Part shown: positions 11,167 to 20,198 of the stretch, piece by piece
How positions within the stretch are numbered: position 1 is the first letter of the stretch
Layout of the letters: every line of letters starts with the position of its first letter
Position numbers and translations under genes: made by a program
Notes under the pieces: generated by a model
What the model was told of the DNA's origin: nothing
Seen by the model: the letters and a program-made list of their open reading frames with translations, nothing else
Databases searched by the model: none
Origin: Paracoccaceae bacterium
GTDB lineage: Bacteria; Pseudomonadota; Alphaproteobacteria; Rhodobacterales; Rhodobacteraceae
Length of the DNA stretch: 64,000 bases
NCBI GenBank assembly: GCA_004153385.1
Contig: SDAL01000001.1
Span: forward strand, 248,001-312,000
Direction: 5' to 3'

Positions 11167-11408
11167 GCCTTCTGCTCGACACGGGGCGGGGCTGGGCCGG
11201 GGCCGTCTTGGGGCCGTGGCCAGCCCGCACTCGTCTTGCTGCCTGCGTGGGCGATCTTCGCGGGCCTGCACCTGTGATCTGCCCGATCGGAGTGCCCGAA
11301 AGTAGCAATTCAACCTTCAAGAGCGTGCCGATAGGGGCTGTGCGGGCCGCGCCATAGGGATCATCGCGCCACGTTGCCCTTTGGCGATTTTTGGGACGGG
11401 GAGGGGAT

Positions 11409-11434
11409 GGAACATCCAAGGCGTCTGATGCGTT
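11409..11434 (+). promoter_or_regulatory. Candidate EcfG (general stress) promoter for osmC
   Basis: GGAAC (11409-11413) and CGTT (11431-11434) are separated by 17 bases, a perfect match to the alphaproteobacterial EcfG consensus GGAAC-N16/17-CGTT. The -10 lies 33 bases before the OsmC start codon. The rest of the 300-base gap after the dGTPase gene is GC-rich and shows no gene. Confidence 0.65.
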
Positions 11435-11467
11435 GGCCACATGAACTCAAATAGATTTCTGGAGGAC

Positions 11468-11893
11468 ATGATGATCGTCAAGACAGGTTCCGCGCATTGG
11501 GAAGGCCCGATCAAAGACGGCAAAGGCACCGTATCCACGCAATCGGGCGCACTTTCGGCGCAGCCCTACGGTTTCAATACACGCTTTGAAGACGCCCCCG
11601 GCACCAATCCCGAAGAGTTGATCGGTGCCGCGCACGCGGCATGCTTCTCCATGGCGCTGTCGGGTCAGCTTGCAAGCGAAAATATCACCGATGCTGTGAT
11701 CGACACAAAAGCCGATATCTCGATGGCAAAAGAGGGTGACGGATTTACCGTGAAATCTTCTGTGCTGACGGTCACTGTCTCCGGTTCGGGCGACGCAGAG
11801 ACCATCCGTAAATGCGCAGAAACTGCCAAGGCAAACTGCCCGATTTCCAAATTGCTCAATGCCGATATTTCGATGGAGCTGACCGTTAAATAA
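11468..11893 (+). CDS. OsmC-family peroxiredoxin
   Basis: OsmC proteins reduce organic hydroperoxides with a reactive cysteine pair. The 141-aa product has Cys59 in AAHAACFSMAL and Cys124 in KANCPISKL, the two family cysteines, and the conserved TNPEELIGAAHA stretch. Its closest shape is the OsmC rather than the Ohr subgroup. The start has a GGAGG ribosome site right upstream; the next codon is also ATG (11471). The gene is monocistronic, with a stress-type promoter in front and an intrinsic terminator behind. Confidence 0.93.
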   Translation: MMIVKTGSAHWEGPIKDGKGTVSTQSGALSAQPYGFNTRFEDAPGTNPEELIGAAHAACFSMALSGQLASENITDAVIDTKADISMAKEGDGFTVKSSVLTVTVSGSGDAETIRKCAETAKANCPISKLLNADISMELTVK

Positions 11894-11935
11894 GGTCGCG
11901 GTCGAAGGCGTGTTTACGCACGCAGGCAATGTATA

Positions 11936-11973
11936 AGCCCCGACACAGGGATATCCTAGTGTCGGGGCTTTTT
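11936..11973 (+). terminator. Rho-independent terminator after osmC
   Basis: A perfect 11-bp stem AGCCCCGACAC / GTGTCGGGGCT with a 12-base loop ends in a short T-run. Confidence 0.88.
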
Positions 11974-12084
11974 CATAGGGTGATCGACGTCCCCAAGAGG
12001 ATCAACCGGCCGAATGGTGGATCTATGTGGCCACCACGCGGGATGTCTGTTTTGATCGGAGCGCGTCGTTGACCGGGGGAGGCG

Positions 12085-12546
12085 TCAGTCGGGCAGGGGA
12101 CCGCCCGCCATGATGCCTTGGGCCATCGCATCGGCACGCACGCGCGCGATGCGTTCAAGTGTGTCGATCTGTGCGGCGTCGGTGGCCTCTGGCAGATCCA
12201 CGCCGCTCAGCAGGTAGCGAAACCGTGCCGACTGCTGGGCCAGCGCCACGATCCTGTCACCTGTCAGAACGGTATGATCGGTGATCAAATCCTCCAGCGG
12301 TCCTGCCGCCAGCATCACCGCCTCGATCGGGTTGGACAGACGCGGCAGAGCGCAGGTGATAAACTCCCATGTCCAGTCGGGCACCTCGCCGATCACGAAC
12401 ACACAAGACTGCGCCCATGTCGGCTCGTCGCCCAACGGATCTTGCAGCCAATAGCCGGCCAGATCGTCAATCGACAGCGGCGCGCCGGGAAATCCCGGCT
12501 CCTGCGCGAGGGTTTGCAGCAGTTCCAGTGGTATGGCGGTGCTCAT
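12085..12546 (-). CDS. Hypothetical protein, possibly DUF6869
   Basis: A 153-aa acidic, soluble protein with no signal or membrane segment. Segments such as WTWEFITCALPR, AGPLEDLITDH and a C-terminal helix of RIARVRADAMAQG recall DUF6869 proteins, in which an AGPLEDLL-like motif is common; this is a recollection, not a search result. Its ATG overlaps the prfC stop codon (ATGA), so it is almost surely translated together with release factor 3. Function is unknown; the coupling points to a role linked to prfC expression or merely to operon packing. Confidence 0.72.
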   Translation of the reverse strand: MSTAIPLELLQTLAQEPGFPGAPLSIDDLAGYWLQDPLGDEPTWAQSCVFVIGEVPDWTWEFITCALPRLSNPIEAVMLAAGPLEDLITDHTVLTGDRIVALAQQSARFRYLLSGVDLPEATDAAQIDTLERIARVRADAMAQGIMAGGPLPD

Positions 12547-14138
12547 TGAACCATCTCTTTCGTGGCCGAGAGCGTCACGTCGGGGTGATCACGTTCCACA
12601 CGGTCGATGTCCCATTGCAGGCGGGTCAGGAACACTGCATCGCCATCGTTATCGGTGGCCATGTGCTGCTTGTTGGCGTTCACCAGTTTTTCGGAGGCCG
12701 CCTCCGGCCCCAGAACCCAGCGTGCCGAGGTAAAGCGCGACGGCTCGAACCGGACCGGAATGCCGTATTCCAGCTCGATCCGGCTTGCCAGAACCTCGAA
12801 TTGTAGTGCGCCCACAACGCCCACGATAAAGCCCGAGCCGATCATCGGCTTGAACACTTTGGCCGCGCCTTCTTCTGCAAATTGCATCAGGGCCTTTTCC
12901 AGATGCTTGCCTTTCATCGGATCGGTCGCGCGCACCGATTGCAGCAATTCGGGCGCAAAGGACGGGATGCCGGTGATATGCAGCATTTCTCCCTCGGTCA
13001 GCGCATCGCCGATGCGCAATTGCCCGTGGTTGGGAATGCCCATGATGTCGCCACCCCATGCCTCGTCGGCCAGCTCGCGGTCGGCGGCCAGAAACAGGAC
13101 CGGATTGGTGATCGACATCGGTTTTTTGCTGCGCACATGGGTCAGCTTCATACCACGGGTGAAATGCCCCGAGACAAGACGCACAAAGGCCACACGGTCG
13201 CGGTGCTTGGGGTCCATATTGGCCTGCACCTTGAACACGAAACCGGTGACTTTTTTCTCGTCCGCGGAGACATCGCGTTCCTTGGCTTTTTGCACCTGTG
13301 GTTCGGGGCCGAATTCGCCGATCCCGTCCATCAGCTCTTTCACGCCGAAGGAGTTGATCGCAGACCCGAACCAAATTGGCGTCATATGCCCTTCAAGGAA
13401 GGACTGACGATCAAAGGCGGGCAACAGCTCGCGGGCCATCTCGACTTCTTCGCGCAGTTTTTCAAGCAGCTGCGGCGGCACGTGGTCTGCCAGTTTCGGA
13501 TCATCCAGCCCCGAAATCTGGATCGTCTCCGCGACCTTGTTACGGTCTGCGCGGTCCATCAGCTCCAACCGGTCGTGAAGCATATCATAGGCACCCAGAA
13601 ACTCGCGCCCCACCCCGATCGGCCATGACACCGGCGCCACATCAATGGCGAGGTTTTCCTGAATCTCGTCGATGATCTCGAACACCTCGCGGGATTCGCG
13701 GTCCATCTTGTTACAGAATGTCAGGATCGGCAGATCGCGCAGGCGGCAGACCTCGAACAGTTTCTGTGTCTGGCTTTCAACGCCCTTCGCCCCGTCGATC
13801 ACCATGATCGCCGCATCCACCGCCGTCAGCGTCCGGTAGGTGTCTTCGGAGAAATCGGAGTGGCCGGGCGTATCCACCAGATTATAGCGGAAGTTCTTGT
13901 ATTCAAACGACATCGCCGATGCCGAAACTGAAATACCGCGGTCCTTTTCCATCTGCATGAAATCCGACCGCGTGCGGCGTGCCTCGCCCTTGGCGCGGAC
14001 CTGACCGGCCATCTGGATAGCCCCGCCGAAAAGCAGGAACTTTTCGGTGAGTGTGGTCTTGCCGGCATCGGGATGCGAAATAATCGCAAATGTCCGGCGG
14101 CGGGCGATTTCGGGCGGGAGTTCGGGGCGGTTTGTCAT
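12543..14138 (-). CDS. prfC: Peptide chain release factor 3
   Basis: RF3 is a translational GTPase that recycles release factors 1 and 2. The 531-aa product has G1 ISHPDAGKTTLTEK, switch I around RRTRSDFMQMEKDRGIS, G3 DTPGHSDFSEDTYRTL and G4 CNKMD, and the characteristic C-terminal portion (PVRFEPSRFTSARW). The start ATG 14138 gives the normal N-terminus; the frame is open further to 14282 without homology. The downstream small gene overlaps its stop by 4 bases. The gene lies divergent from the Rho-N/SAP-like gene. Confidence 0.97.
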   Translation of the reverse strand: MTNRPELPPEIARRRTFAIISHPDAGKTTLTEKFLLFGGAIQMAGQVRAKGEARRTRSDFMQMEKDRGISVSASAMSFEYKNFRYNLVDTPGHSDFSEDTYRTLTAVDAAIMVIDGAKGVESQTQKLFEVCRLRDLPILTFCNKMDRESREVFEIIDEIQENLAIDVAPVSWPIGVGREFLGAYDMLHDRLELMDRADRNKVAETIQISGLDDPKLADHVPPQLLEKLREEVEMARELLPAFDRQSFLEGHMTPIWFGSAINSFGVKELMDGIGEFGPEPQVQKAKERDVSADEKKVTGFVFKVQANMDPKHRDRVAFVRLVSGHFTRGMKLTHVRSKKPMSITNPVLFLAADRELADEAWGGDIMGIPNHGQLRIGDALTEGEMLHITGIPSFAPELLQSVRATDPMKGKHLEKALMQFAEEGAAKVFKPMIGSGFIVGVVGALQFEVLASRIELEYGIPVRFEPSRFTSARWVLGPEAASEKLVNANKQHMATDNDGDAVFLTRLQWDIDRVERDHPDVTLSATKEMVQ

Positions 14139-14211
14139 GCGCAGGCTCTTAGCGTGTCGCCACGTCCGTGGCAATTGTCTCTTGCAAGGGCGGGCCCGAA
14201 TGCGCGCCCCT

Positions 14212-14237
14212 GGAACCACCGGGGCCGCAACGGGGTT
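14212..14237 (+). promoter_or_regulatory. Near-consensus EcfG-type promoter for the Rho-N/SAP-like gene
   Basis: GGAAC (14212-14216), a 17-base spacer and GGTT (14234-14237) match the EcfG consensus with one change (CGTT to GGTT). The element lies 37 bases before the start codon, similar to the two perfect sites elsewhere in this window. Confidence 0.4.
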
Positions 14238-14274
14238 CTGCCTTATATGTGACCCGAAGAATGCGAGGCGACCG

Positions 14275-14529
14275 ATGGCCAATTCCAGTTTGAAAGACGA
14301 AGACCGCTACGAGGCATTGCGCGAGGAGGGCATGTCGAAAGAAAAAGCCGCGCGGATATCGAACGCGCAGGCCAATCCCGATATGCACCCGTCGCGTAAG
14401 GGTGGCAAAGCGCCCCCCTATGAGGAATGGAGCAAGCAGGACCTGTATGAACGCGCCCAAGAGCTGGAGATTGACGGTCGATCAACCATGGATAAATCCG
14501 AACTGATCGACGCCTTGCGCGCCACCTGA
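14275..14529 (+). CDS. Small Rho-N/SAP-like domain protein
   Basis: An 84-aa hydrophilic protein. The N-terminal half (LKDEDRYEALREEGMSKEKAARISNA) is a conserved module of small alphaproteobacterial proteins sometimes listed as DUF7218. The C-terminal half (SKQDLYERAQELEIDGRSTMDKSELIDALR) has the two-helix pattern of Rho termination factor N-terminal or SAP domains, which bind nucleic acid. Function is not established. The start has a GCGAGG ribosome site. A GGAAC-type element upstream suggests stress induction. Confidence 0.8.
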   Translation: MANSSLKDEDRYEALREEGMSKEKAARISNAQANPDMHPSRKGGKAPPYEEWSKQDLYERAQELEIDGRSTMDKSELIDALRAT

Positions 14530-14592
14530 TCACGACGGCTGGCGGCGCGCGGACAATTCCGCTGTGCGACACTGGCCGCCTGCGTGGCGGGG

Positions 14593-15600
14593 TCAGCCAT
14601 TGTGATCGGGAGTGGGATGCACCCGCTCGCGCCCGATCCGTTCCACAAGATCAAGATCGTTTTTCGTATCAGGGCGCGGGGCGTGTTTCAGCATCGGCAT
14701 GGTCGCATGTATTTCCGCACTCAGGGCATGGGGCATCGTGTGAAGGGTGGTGTCGGACACCAGCAGGCTTTCCACCGGCACCCCTTCGGCATAGATGATT
14801 TCATGGCGATCAAACACCAATGCGTAATAATCGACGTAACCGCCCTCGCGCTGCCATACGCGGGTATTGTCGATCAGGAATTTCGCTTCAACCAGAACCT
14901 CCCGCGCAGGGGCGGTGTGATCTGTGTCGCGCCGGTAGATAAAGACCCTGTGCTGCGGGGCGATGGCAAGATCGCGATCATTGCCCAAAACACCTGCGGA
15001 AATGACCACAGGCGCAAGAGCTCCATGGGCGCGCATGGTTGATTTCGCATTCACCCGCAGCGGCTGTGCGCCATGTTCGCGCGTCAGCACCATCTCGCCG
15101 GGCTGTATGTCCTCGATCATGCGCGATGCCCCATCTGCCATCGTGATCATCGTGCCTGCGGTAAATGCCACGCAGGTCAGATCTGTCAAACGCGCGGAGC
15201 CCGGGCCGTCATGCGCCTCGATCAGGGTGTAATCGGTCTTTGCCGCGATCTGTGCCAAGGGCGAGACGTAAAGGTCTTGTGTCATGTGGTTCCGGATCAG
15301 GTGGATTTCGACCGTATCGCCCACAGGCGCCATAAGAACCATCCGCGCCACAAGCCCGATCCGGTCGCCTGGCGCGCCTATATGCGATCCCTCAACAATG
15401 CGCTGTTTCCCATCCGCGAGGGTTTCAAACCGCAGCGCCACCGGTTGGGCATCGCGCTCCAGCTGGTAGATATCGCCCAGCTCGCACAGCTCCGGCATAT
15501 CCAGGCCATCGCCTTGATTTGCACCGGAGATCGCCCAAAACAGGTCGGCATCAAACACATTGACCGTTGTCTGGACAGGAGGCACGTTCACAGTACTCAT
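14593..15600 (-). CDS. Hint (Hedgehog/intein) domain protein
   Basis: A 335-aa protein with an N-terminal ~150-residue part of unknown fold and a Hint module starting at the Cys of LTCVAFTAGTMITMADG, with the block B-like LAIAPQHRVFI downstream. Hint domains can self-cleave after the preceding residue through an N-S acyl shift at the Cys. Proteins of this shape are frequent in Rhodobacteraceae, often in many copies, with unknown function. No canonical C-terminal splicing Asn followed by an extein is evident, so it is not an intein. No signal peptide is obvious; secretion could be by a type I route. ATG 15600 gives MSTVNVPPVQ. Confidence 0.85.
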   Translation of the reverse strand: MSTVNVPPVQTTVNVFDADLFWAISGANQGDGLDMPELCELGDIYQLERDAQPVALRFETLADGKQRIVEGSHIGAPGDRIGLVARMVLMAPVGDTVEIHLIRNHMTQDLYVSPLAQIAAKTDYTLIEAHDGPGSARLTDLTCVAFTAGTMITMADGASRMIEDIQPGEMVLTREHGAQPLRVNAKSTMRAHGALAPVVISAGVLGNDRDLAIAPQHRVFIYRRDTDHTAPAREVLVEAKFLIDNTRVWQREGGYVDYYALVFDRHEIIYAEGVPVESLLVSDTTLHTMPHALSAEIHATMPMLKHAPRPDTKNDLDLVERIGRERVHPTPDHNG

Positions 15601-15752
15601 TACCAGGCCTTGTCTTTTTGCGAACACAGAACATGCGTTCATCCTAATCCTAGCGTATCGCCTTAAGAAAGCCACCGCGTTAGGTCAAGCGCCCCTTGCG
15701 GTCTGGCCTGTCGGTGATAGCTCTGGGGGAAAGGATATTTAGGAGGACTGTC

Positions 15753-16538
15753 ATGGATCTTGGGATTGCGGGAAAACGTGCGATTGTTTGTGCAGGCTCG
15801 AAAGGGCTGGGGCGCGGTTGTGCAGAGGCTTTGGCCCGCGCGGGCGTCGAGGTGATACTGAACGCGCGTAATGTCGATACACTGGCTGCCACGGCCAATG
15901 ATATTGCGGCAGCAACCGGTGTAAAAATCACCCCGGTGGCCGCCGATATCACAACGCCCGAAGGCCGCGCCGAAGTTCTGGCCGCCGCGGGCGACGCAGG
16001 GGTGGATATTTTGGTCAATAATGCAGGCGGCCCGCCGCCCGGCGTGTGGTCCGATTGGGACCGTGATGATTTTATCGCCGCACTCGATGCCAATATGCTG
16101 GCGCCTATCGCAATGATGCAGGCATTGATGCCGGGCATGATCAATCGCGGCTGGGGGCGGGTGGTCAATATCACCTCGCAATCGGTGCGCGCGCCGATTG
16201 CGCAGTTGGGCCTGTCCAACAGCGCCCGCTCCGGGCTGACAGGGTTTGTGGCGGGGACCGCCCGTCAGGTGGCGCCAGACGGTGTGGTGATCAACAATCT
16301 TCTGCCCGGCATTCACGCGACCGACCGCGCGAAATCGCTCGATCAGAAGGTGGTCGATGACGAAGGTATCTCCATGCATGACGCAAAAGCCCGCCGCCTG
16401 GCCACCATCCCCGCCCGCCGCTATGGCAGCGCCGAGGATTTCGGGGCGATGTGTGCGTTTTTATGTTCGCAACATGCAGGGTTTATCATCGGGCAGAATA
16501 TCATGCTGGATGGGGGCGCGGCCAATATCTCTGTCTAG
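15753..16538 (+). CDS. Short-chain dehydrogenase/reductase-like protein (atypical catalytic site)
   Basis: A 261-aa Rossmann-fold protein. The nucleotide-binding region GKRAIVCAGSKGLGRGCAEALA and NNAGGPPPG identify the SDR superfamily, nearest to a 3-oxoacyl-ACP-reductase-like subgroup. At the catalytic site, ITSQSVRAPIAQLGLSNSARSGL carries no YxxxK: the Tyr and Lys positions are Ser and Arg-like. This is a known trait of one SDR subgroup, so activity cannot be assumed. The start has a perfect AGGAGG site. It is followed 89 bases later by an ABC ATPase gene on the same strand. Confidence 0.88.
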   Translation: MDLGIAGKRAIVCAGSKGLGRGCAEALARAGVEVILNARNVDTLAATANDIAAATGVKITPVAADITTPEGRAEVLAAAGDAGVDILVNNAGGPPPGVWSDWDRDDFIAALDANMLAPIAMMQALMPGMINRGWGRVVNITSQSVRAPIAQLGLSNSARSGLTGFVAGTARQVAPDGVVINNLLPGIHATDRAKSLDQKVVDDEGISMHDAKARRLATIPARRYGSAEDFGAMCAFLCSQHAGFIIGQNIMLDGGAANISV

Positions 16539-16627
16539 GGACCGCGACCGGACACGGGATCGGGCGCGCGTGCTTGTGCGCGCCTGATCCGGCTGCTATT
16601 TCGTGATCCGATCACGCAAATGAACGG

Positions 16628-17734
16628 ATGGATCACGTGCCACAAGACATATCCGCCCCGCCTCCGAGGTTAGAGGTCACAGGTCTGCGGCGTCAGTTCG
16701 GCGGCACTTGCGTATTGGACGACGTGTCGTTCACCGTGCGTGCGGGGCAGGTCAGTTGTCTGCTCGGGCCCTCGGGGTGCGGCAAGTCCACGACCTTGCG
16801 CATCATTGTCGGCGTGGACCAGCAAGACGGGGGCGCGATATTCGCAGACGGCGTGTGTATTTCGGATCCACAAGTGCAAACACCGCCGGAGCAGCGCGGG
16901 ATCGGCCTGATGTTTCAGGATTTTGCCCTGTTCCCGCATCTGTCTGTCGCGCAGAATGTGGCCTTTGGGCTCGCTGGGACCGGCGCTGATAAAGCCGCCC
17001 GCGTCACCAGCCTGTTGCAGCGTGTGCATCTGGCCCATCACCGCGACAGCTTCCCACATGCATTGTCTGGCGGCGAGCAGCAGCGCGTGGCATTGGCCCG
17101 CGCACTTGCGCCGCGCCCGCGGATCTTGCTGATGGACGAGCCGTTTTCAGGCCTTGACGAGCGTCTGCGCGACGAGATCCGCGATGACACTTTACAGCTG
17201 TTGAAAGAAGAAAACACCGCCGTGGTGCTGGTCACACACGAACCGCATGAAGCAATGCGTATGGCCGACGAGATCTTGTTGATGCGCGACGGAAAGATCG
17301 TCCAGCGTGGCGCGCCCTACAATATCTATAACGCCCCTGTGGATTGTGCGGCGGCCAGCTTTTTTTCCGATGTGAACGTGATCCGTTCGACGGTGCACGG
17401 TGCGTTGGTCCGCACCGCGTTTGGCGAGTTTCTGGCGCCCGGGTATGCCGATGGTACGGCGCTGGAGATCGTGATCCGCCCCCAGCATATCAAGATCGAT
17501 TTTGATCGTGCCGGTCGTGGTCCGGCGCCGACTGCGCAAGACGGAACGCCAGCGGCCGCAAGCGTGGTACGTGCGCGCTTCATGGGGCGCGAAAGCCTTG
17601 TGGAATTCCGGATGGAGTTTGACGGCTCTATCCTGAAGGCGACCGTGCCCAATGTGTTTTTGCCGAAGGCCGGCACTCGGATGTGGCTGATGTTGCGCCG
17701 CGACAGGTGTTTTGTGTTTCCTGCGAAGGGCTAG
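16628..17734 (+). CDS. ABC transporter ATP-binding protein, iron(III)/FbpC type
   Basis: A 368-aa importer ATPase. Residues ~15-240 form the ATPase domain with Walker A GPSGCGKST, Q-loop LMFQDFALFPHL, signature LSGGEQQRVALARAL, Walker B ILLMDEPFSGLDE and switch VTHEPHEAM. A C-terminal region of ~110 residues (IVIRPQHIKIDF, VRARFMGRESLVEFRM) resembles the TOBE fold of FbpC-like and CUT1-like ATPases. No permease or binding-protein gene adjoins it. An iron-type permease starts at the far end of this window, so the two could form one transporter, but that is only inference. Confidence 0.88.
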   Translation: MDHVPQDISAPPPRLEVTGLRRQFGGTCVLDDVSFTVRAGQVSCLLGPSGCGKSTTLRIIVGVDQQDGGAIFADGVCISDPQVQTPPEQRGIGLMFQDFALFPHLSVAQNVAFGLAGTGADKAARVTSLLQRVHLAHHRDSFPHALSGGEQQRVALARALAPRPRILLMDEPFSGLDERLRDEIRDDTLQLLKEENTAVVLVTHEPHEAMRMADEILLMRDGKIVQRGAPYNIYNAPVDCAAASFFSDVNVIRSTVHGALVRTAFGEFLAPGYADGTALEIVIRPQHIKIDFDRAGRGPAPTAQDGTPAAASVVRARFMGRESLVEFRMEFDGSILKATVPNVFLPKAGTRMWLMLRRDRCFVFPAKG

Positions 17735-17801
17735 GGCGAAACTGGCAGGCGGGTGCGGGTGAAATCAGGGCCATTGCACAAAGCCATCACCCCGGGGGGC
17801 A

Positions 17802-18038
17802 TCACTCGGGGGAGGTGCGCTTGGCACGCCGTCCGCCACGGCGCTTTTGCAGCAGGGGCTTGCGCGCGGGCAGCTCGGCCATAATCTGCCCGCGCATGTC
17901 GGGCGACAGGCGGGACCACTGTGAGATTTCGTCGATCGTGCGCAGGCAACCGATGCATAGCCGTGCCTGAGGATGGATCTGGCACAGCTTGATGCAGGGG
18001 CTTTGCGGTTCGTCGCGTTTCCAGACCTTGTCGTTCAT
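17802..18038 (-). CDS. DUF1289 domain protein (four-cysteine, probable metal-binding)
   Basis: A 78-aa protein with Cys15, Cys19, Cys28 and Cys31 (SPCIKLCQIHP, LCIGCLRTIDEI), the complete DUF1289 cysteine set, then WSRLSPDMRGQIM, also typical. The tail is strongly basic (QKRRGGRRAKR). The cysteines suggest an Fe-S or zinc site; no function is established. It starts 4 bases after the ruvX stop and is the last gene of the ccmI-ruvX-DUF1289 unit. Confidence 0.9.
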   Translation of the reverse strand: MNDKVWKRDEPQSPCIKLCQIHPQARLCIGCLRTIDEISQWSRLSPDMRGQIMAELPARKPLLQKRRGGRRAKRTSPE

Positions 18039-18042
18039 GCCA

Positions 18043-18516
18043 TCATTCTCTTGCGATATTGCCAAGCCGGTCAAGGGCACCTTGCAAGATGAAACTTGCC
18101 GCCACATGGTCGATCAGTTCGGCGCGCCTTTTGCGTGACATATCCGCCTCCAGCATGGCGCGCTCTGCTGCTACAGTCGACAGCCGTTCATCCCAGAAGG
18201 TGATCGGCAGATCGGTGAGGTTGCTCAAATTGCGTGCAAAGCCCCGTGTTGCCTGACATCTGGGGCCTTCGCTCCCGTCCATATTGCGCGGCAGCCCCAA
18301 GATCAGCGCGCTGACCTCACGCTCTGCCATCAATTTCAGCAAAGCCTCGGCATCCACACCGAATTTCTTGCGCCGGATCGTCAAAACCGGTGTCGCGACA
18401 GACCGCAGCCTGTCGGATATGGCGATCCCGATCGTTTTTGTGCCCAGATCCAGCCCTGCAATGGCGCACATCGGGCGAAGGCTTTGGGCGAATGTATCGA
18501 CTGTGTCATAAATCAT
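18043..18516 (-). CDS. ruvX: Putative pre-16S rRNA nuclease / Holliday junction resolvase-like (YqgF)
   Basis: YqgF is an RNase H-fold nuclease that trims the 5' end of 16S rRNA; it was earlier proposed to resolve Holliday junctions. The 157-aa product shows [15 protein letters not shown] with the catalytic first Asp, [22 protein letters not shown] with a second acidic site, and [21 protein letters not shown], which carries the third. The start ATG overlaps the ccmI stop in an ATGA. An alternative start at the second Met ([10 protein letters not shown]) is nearer the usual length. Confidence 0.94.
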   Translation of the reverse strand: MIYDTVDTFAQSLRPMCAIAGLDLGTKTIGIAISDRLRSVATPVLTIRRKKFGVDAEALLKLMAEREVSALILGLPRNMDGSEGPRCQATRGFARNLSNLTDLPITFWDERLSTVAAERAMLEADMSRKRRAELIDHVAASFILQGALDRLGNIARE

Positions 18517-20054
18517 CTGGTAAGTCCTATGCCATCGGCGGCTGCGGTTAGTGCGCGCAAGCCGTCCTCGTCTTGTGCCTGTGTCAGTGCCGCCTTACCT
18601 TGGGTGTAGATTTCGGCGGCGCGTTCCATCTGGCCCATAGTTGCAAGCGCATTGATCGCGCGCACCCATTCCGCCGCGCTTCCGCCTTGGGTTTGCAACC
18701 GTTCGGTCAGACCGTTGACCATGCCTTCGATCATCGCTTGCCTGTCAGTCGCGCTCAGGTTTTGGGCGGCGGCGATATCGTCTGCACTGGGGCCACGCTG
18801 GGCGGTGTTTTCGGGTGGGGTCTCGGGTAGGGTTTCTGGCGGCCATGTGCCGTCTGCGGCACCGCGCAAAAGCGCGAGGCTTTCGGGCGCATCCGCAAAC
18901 ACCTCTTGCGCCTCCGACAGTATGTCGGTGGCAAGTGGATCGCGCCCCACAAGCACAAGCCCCGCAATCAGCCTGGCCCAGTCCTCGACCCCGCCGCCCT
19001 GACGCGCGAGTTGCGCGCGTAACGCATCAAGGGGCGGGCCAAGACGCGCCATACGCTGGTCATCGGGCATGGCACGGGCAGCCACCAGATCCTGCGCACT
19101 GGGCCCCACGGGCGACAGGGTGGGCAGAACGTAATCGGGGTAGCCCGCAAGCCATGCCACGGCGGGCAGGGTTTCGCGCAAAGGGGCAACCCAGTCGTCA
19201 GTGGGCTGGCTTGTGCGCAAAAGCGCCTCCCACATCTGGAATGCGCGGTCGGGACGGCTGTTTTGTGCCATCATCAGCCCGATATAATAGCGCGCCCGCC
19301 CGTTTTGAGGATCATCTTCAAGTGTTTTGGCGAATTCCGCCTCGGCCTCGGGGGTGACCAGACCGCCGGCCGCTGCAACCATATATTCGCCCAGACGTGC
19401 CGTGTCATCTGGCGTGGCCTGATCGCCTTTGGCCGCGACCAGCCGCGATTGCGCGGCGCGACCGGCGGCCAGATTGCCAAGGCTCATTTCGTTTTTGGCC
19501 AGAAGCGCCAGACCGGTCTGGTCGTCGGGGTTGGCGGCCACGGCGGCGCGGAGCTTGTCCATCAGGGCCTTGTATTGCGGATCAATGTCAGGGGGCGTGA
19601 TGGTTTGGGCAAAGCTGGCCTCTGCTGCGCTTTGGTCAGGGCGGTTGCGGTAGCGATCTTTGGCATCCGACAGACGCGCGCGTATCGGTTGATCGGCATA
19701 GCCGTGATTGCCCAAATCCCAGTAGAGCGCCACCGCACCGGCCAGACCGGCTGCAATCAGGGCGCTGGCCACCCAGTTGGCCGCACGCGGGGCCTGCGGG
19801 GTGGTCTGCGCGGCGGTGGCGCGGCGGTCTGCCTCCAGCAACTTGCGCGACACGTCGATTTTCGCCGCGGCCAGATCGTCTTGGGTGATCGTGCCGCGGG
19901 CAAGATCGCGATCCAATTCTTCCAACTGATCACGATAGACTTGCATATCGTATTCGGCGGCCGCCATGCCGACGTCACGCCTGCGCCAGAGCGCTTTCAA
20001 AAAAACGATAGCAAGACAGGCGACGAGCGCGGTGATCACGATCCCAAACAGCAT
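18513..20054 (-). CDS. ccmI: c-type cytochrome biogenesis protein CcmI
   Basis: CcmI presents apocytochrome c to the heme ligation machinery in the periplasm. The 513-aa product has a first membrane segment at residues 1-23, a cytoplasmic coiled-coil part ([21 protein letters not shown], diagnostic), a second membrane segment near residues 95-120, and a long periplasmic TPR-rich domain (for example [39 protein letters not shown]). No other ccm gene is nearby. The gene is translationally coupled to ruvX. Confidence 0.95.
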   Translation of the reverse strand: MLFGIVITALVACLAIVFLKALWRRRDVGMAAAEYDMQVYRDQLEELDRDLARGTITQDDLAAAKIDVSRKLLEADRRATAAQTTPQAPRAANWVASALIAAGLAGAVALYWDLGNHGYADQPIRARLSDAKDRYRNRPDQSAAEASFAQTITPPDIDPQYKALMDKLRAAVAANPDDQTGLALLAKNEMSLGNLAAGRAAQSRLVAAKGDQATPDDTARLGEYMVAAAGGLVTPEAEAEFAKTLEDDPQNGRARYYIGLMMAQNSRPDRAFQMWEALLRTSQPTDDWVAPLRETLPAVAWLAGYPDYVLPTLSPVGPSAQDLVAARAMPDDQRMARLGPPLDALRAQLARQGGGVEDWARLIAGLVLVGRDPLATDILSEAQEVFADAPESLALLRGAADGTWPPETLPETPPENTAQRGPSADDIAAAQNLSATDRQAMIEGMVNGLTERLQTQGGSAAEWVRAINALATMGQMERAAEIYTQGKAALTQAQDEDGLRALTAAADGIGLTR

Positions 20055-20198
20055 GGCAATTCCCTTGTTCCGGCCTCCCCTCTAGGCAATCTGGCGCGCA
20101 GGCGAAAGAGGCGAGATGCTGTGGCCGCGTGCAGAGCGCCTGCGTTGAAAGACGATCTGGCGTCCTACACAAGATTGTGCCGCGATCAAGCCAAGACA

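Noticed and set aside
14593-15600. The Hint gene as an intein
   Set aside because: There is no host enzyme around it and no C-terminal splice junction.
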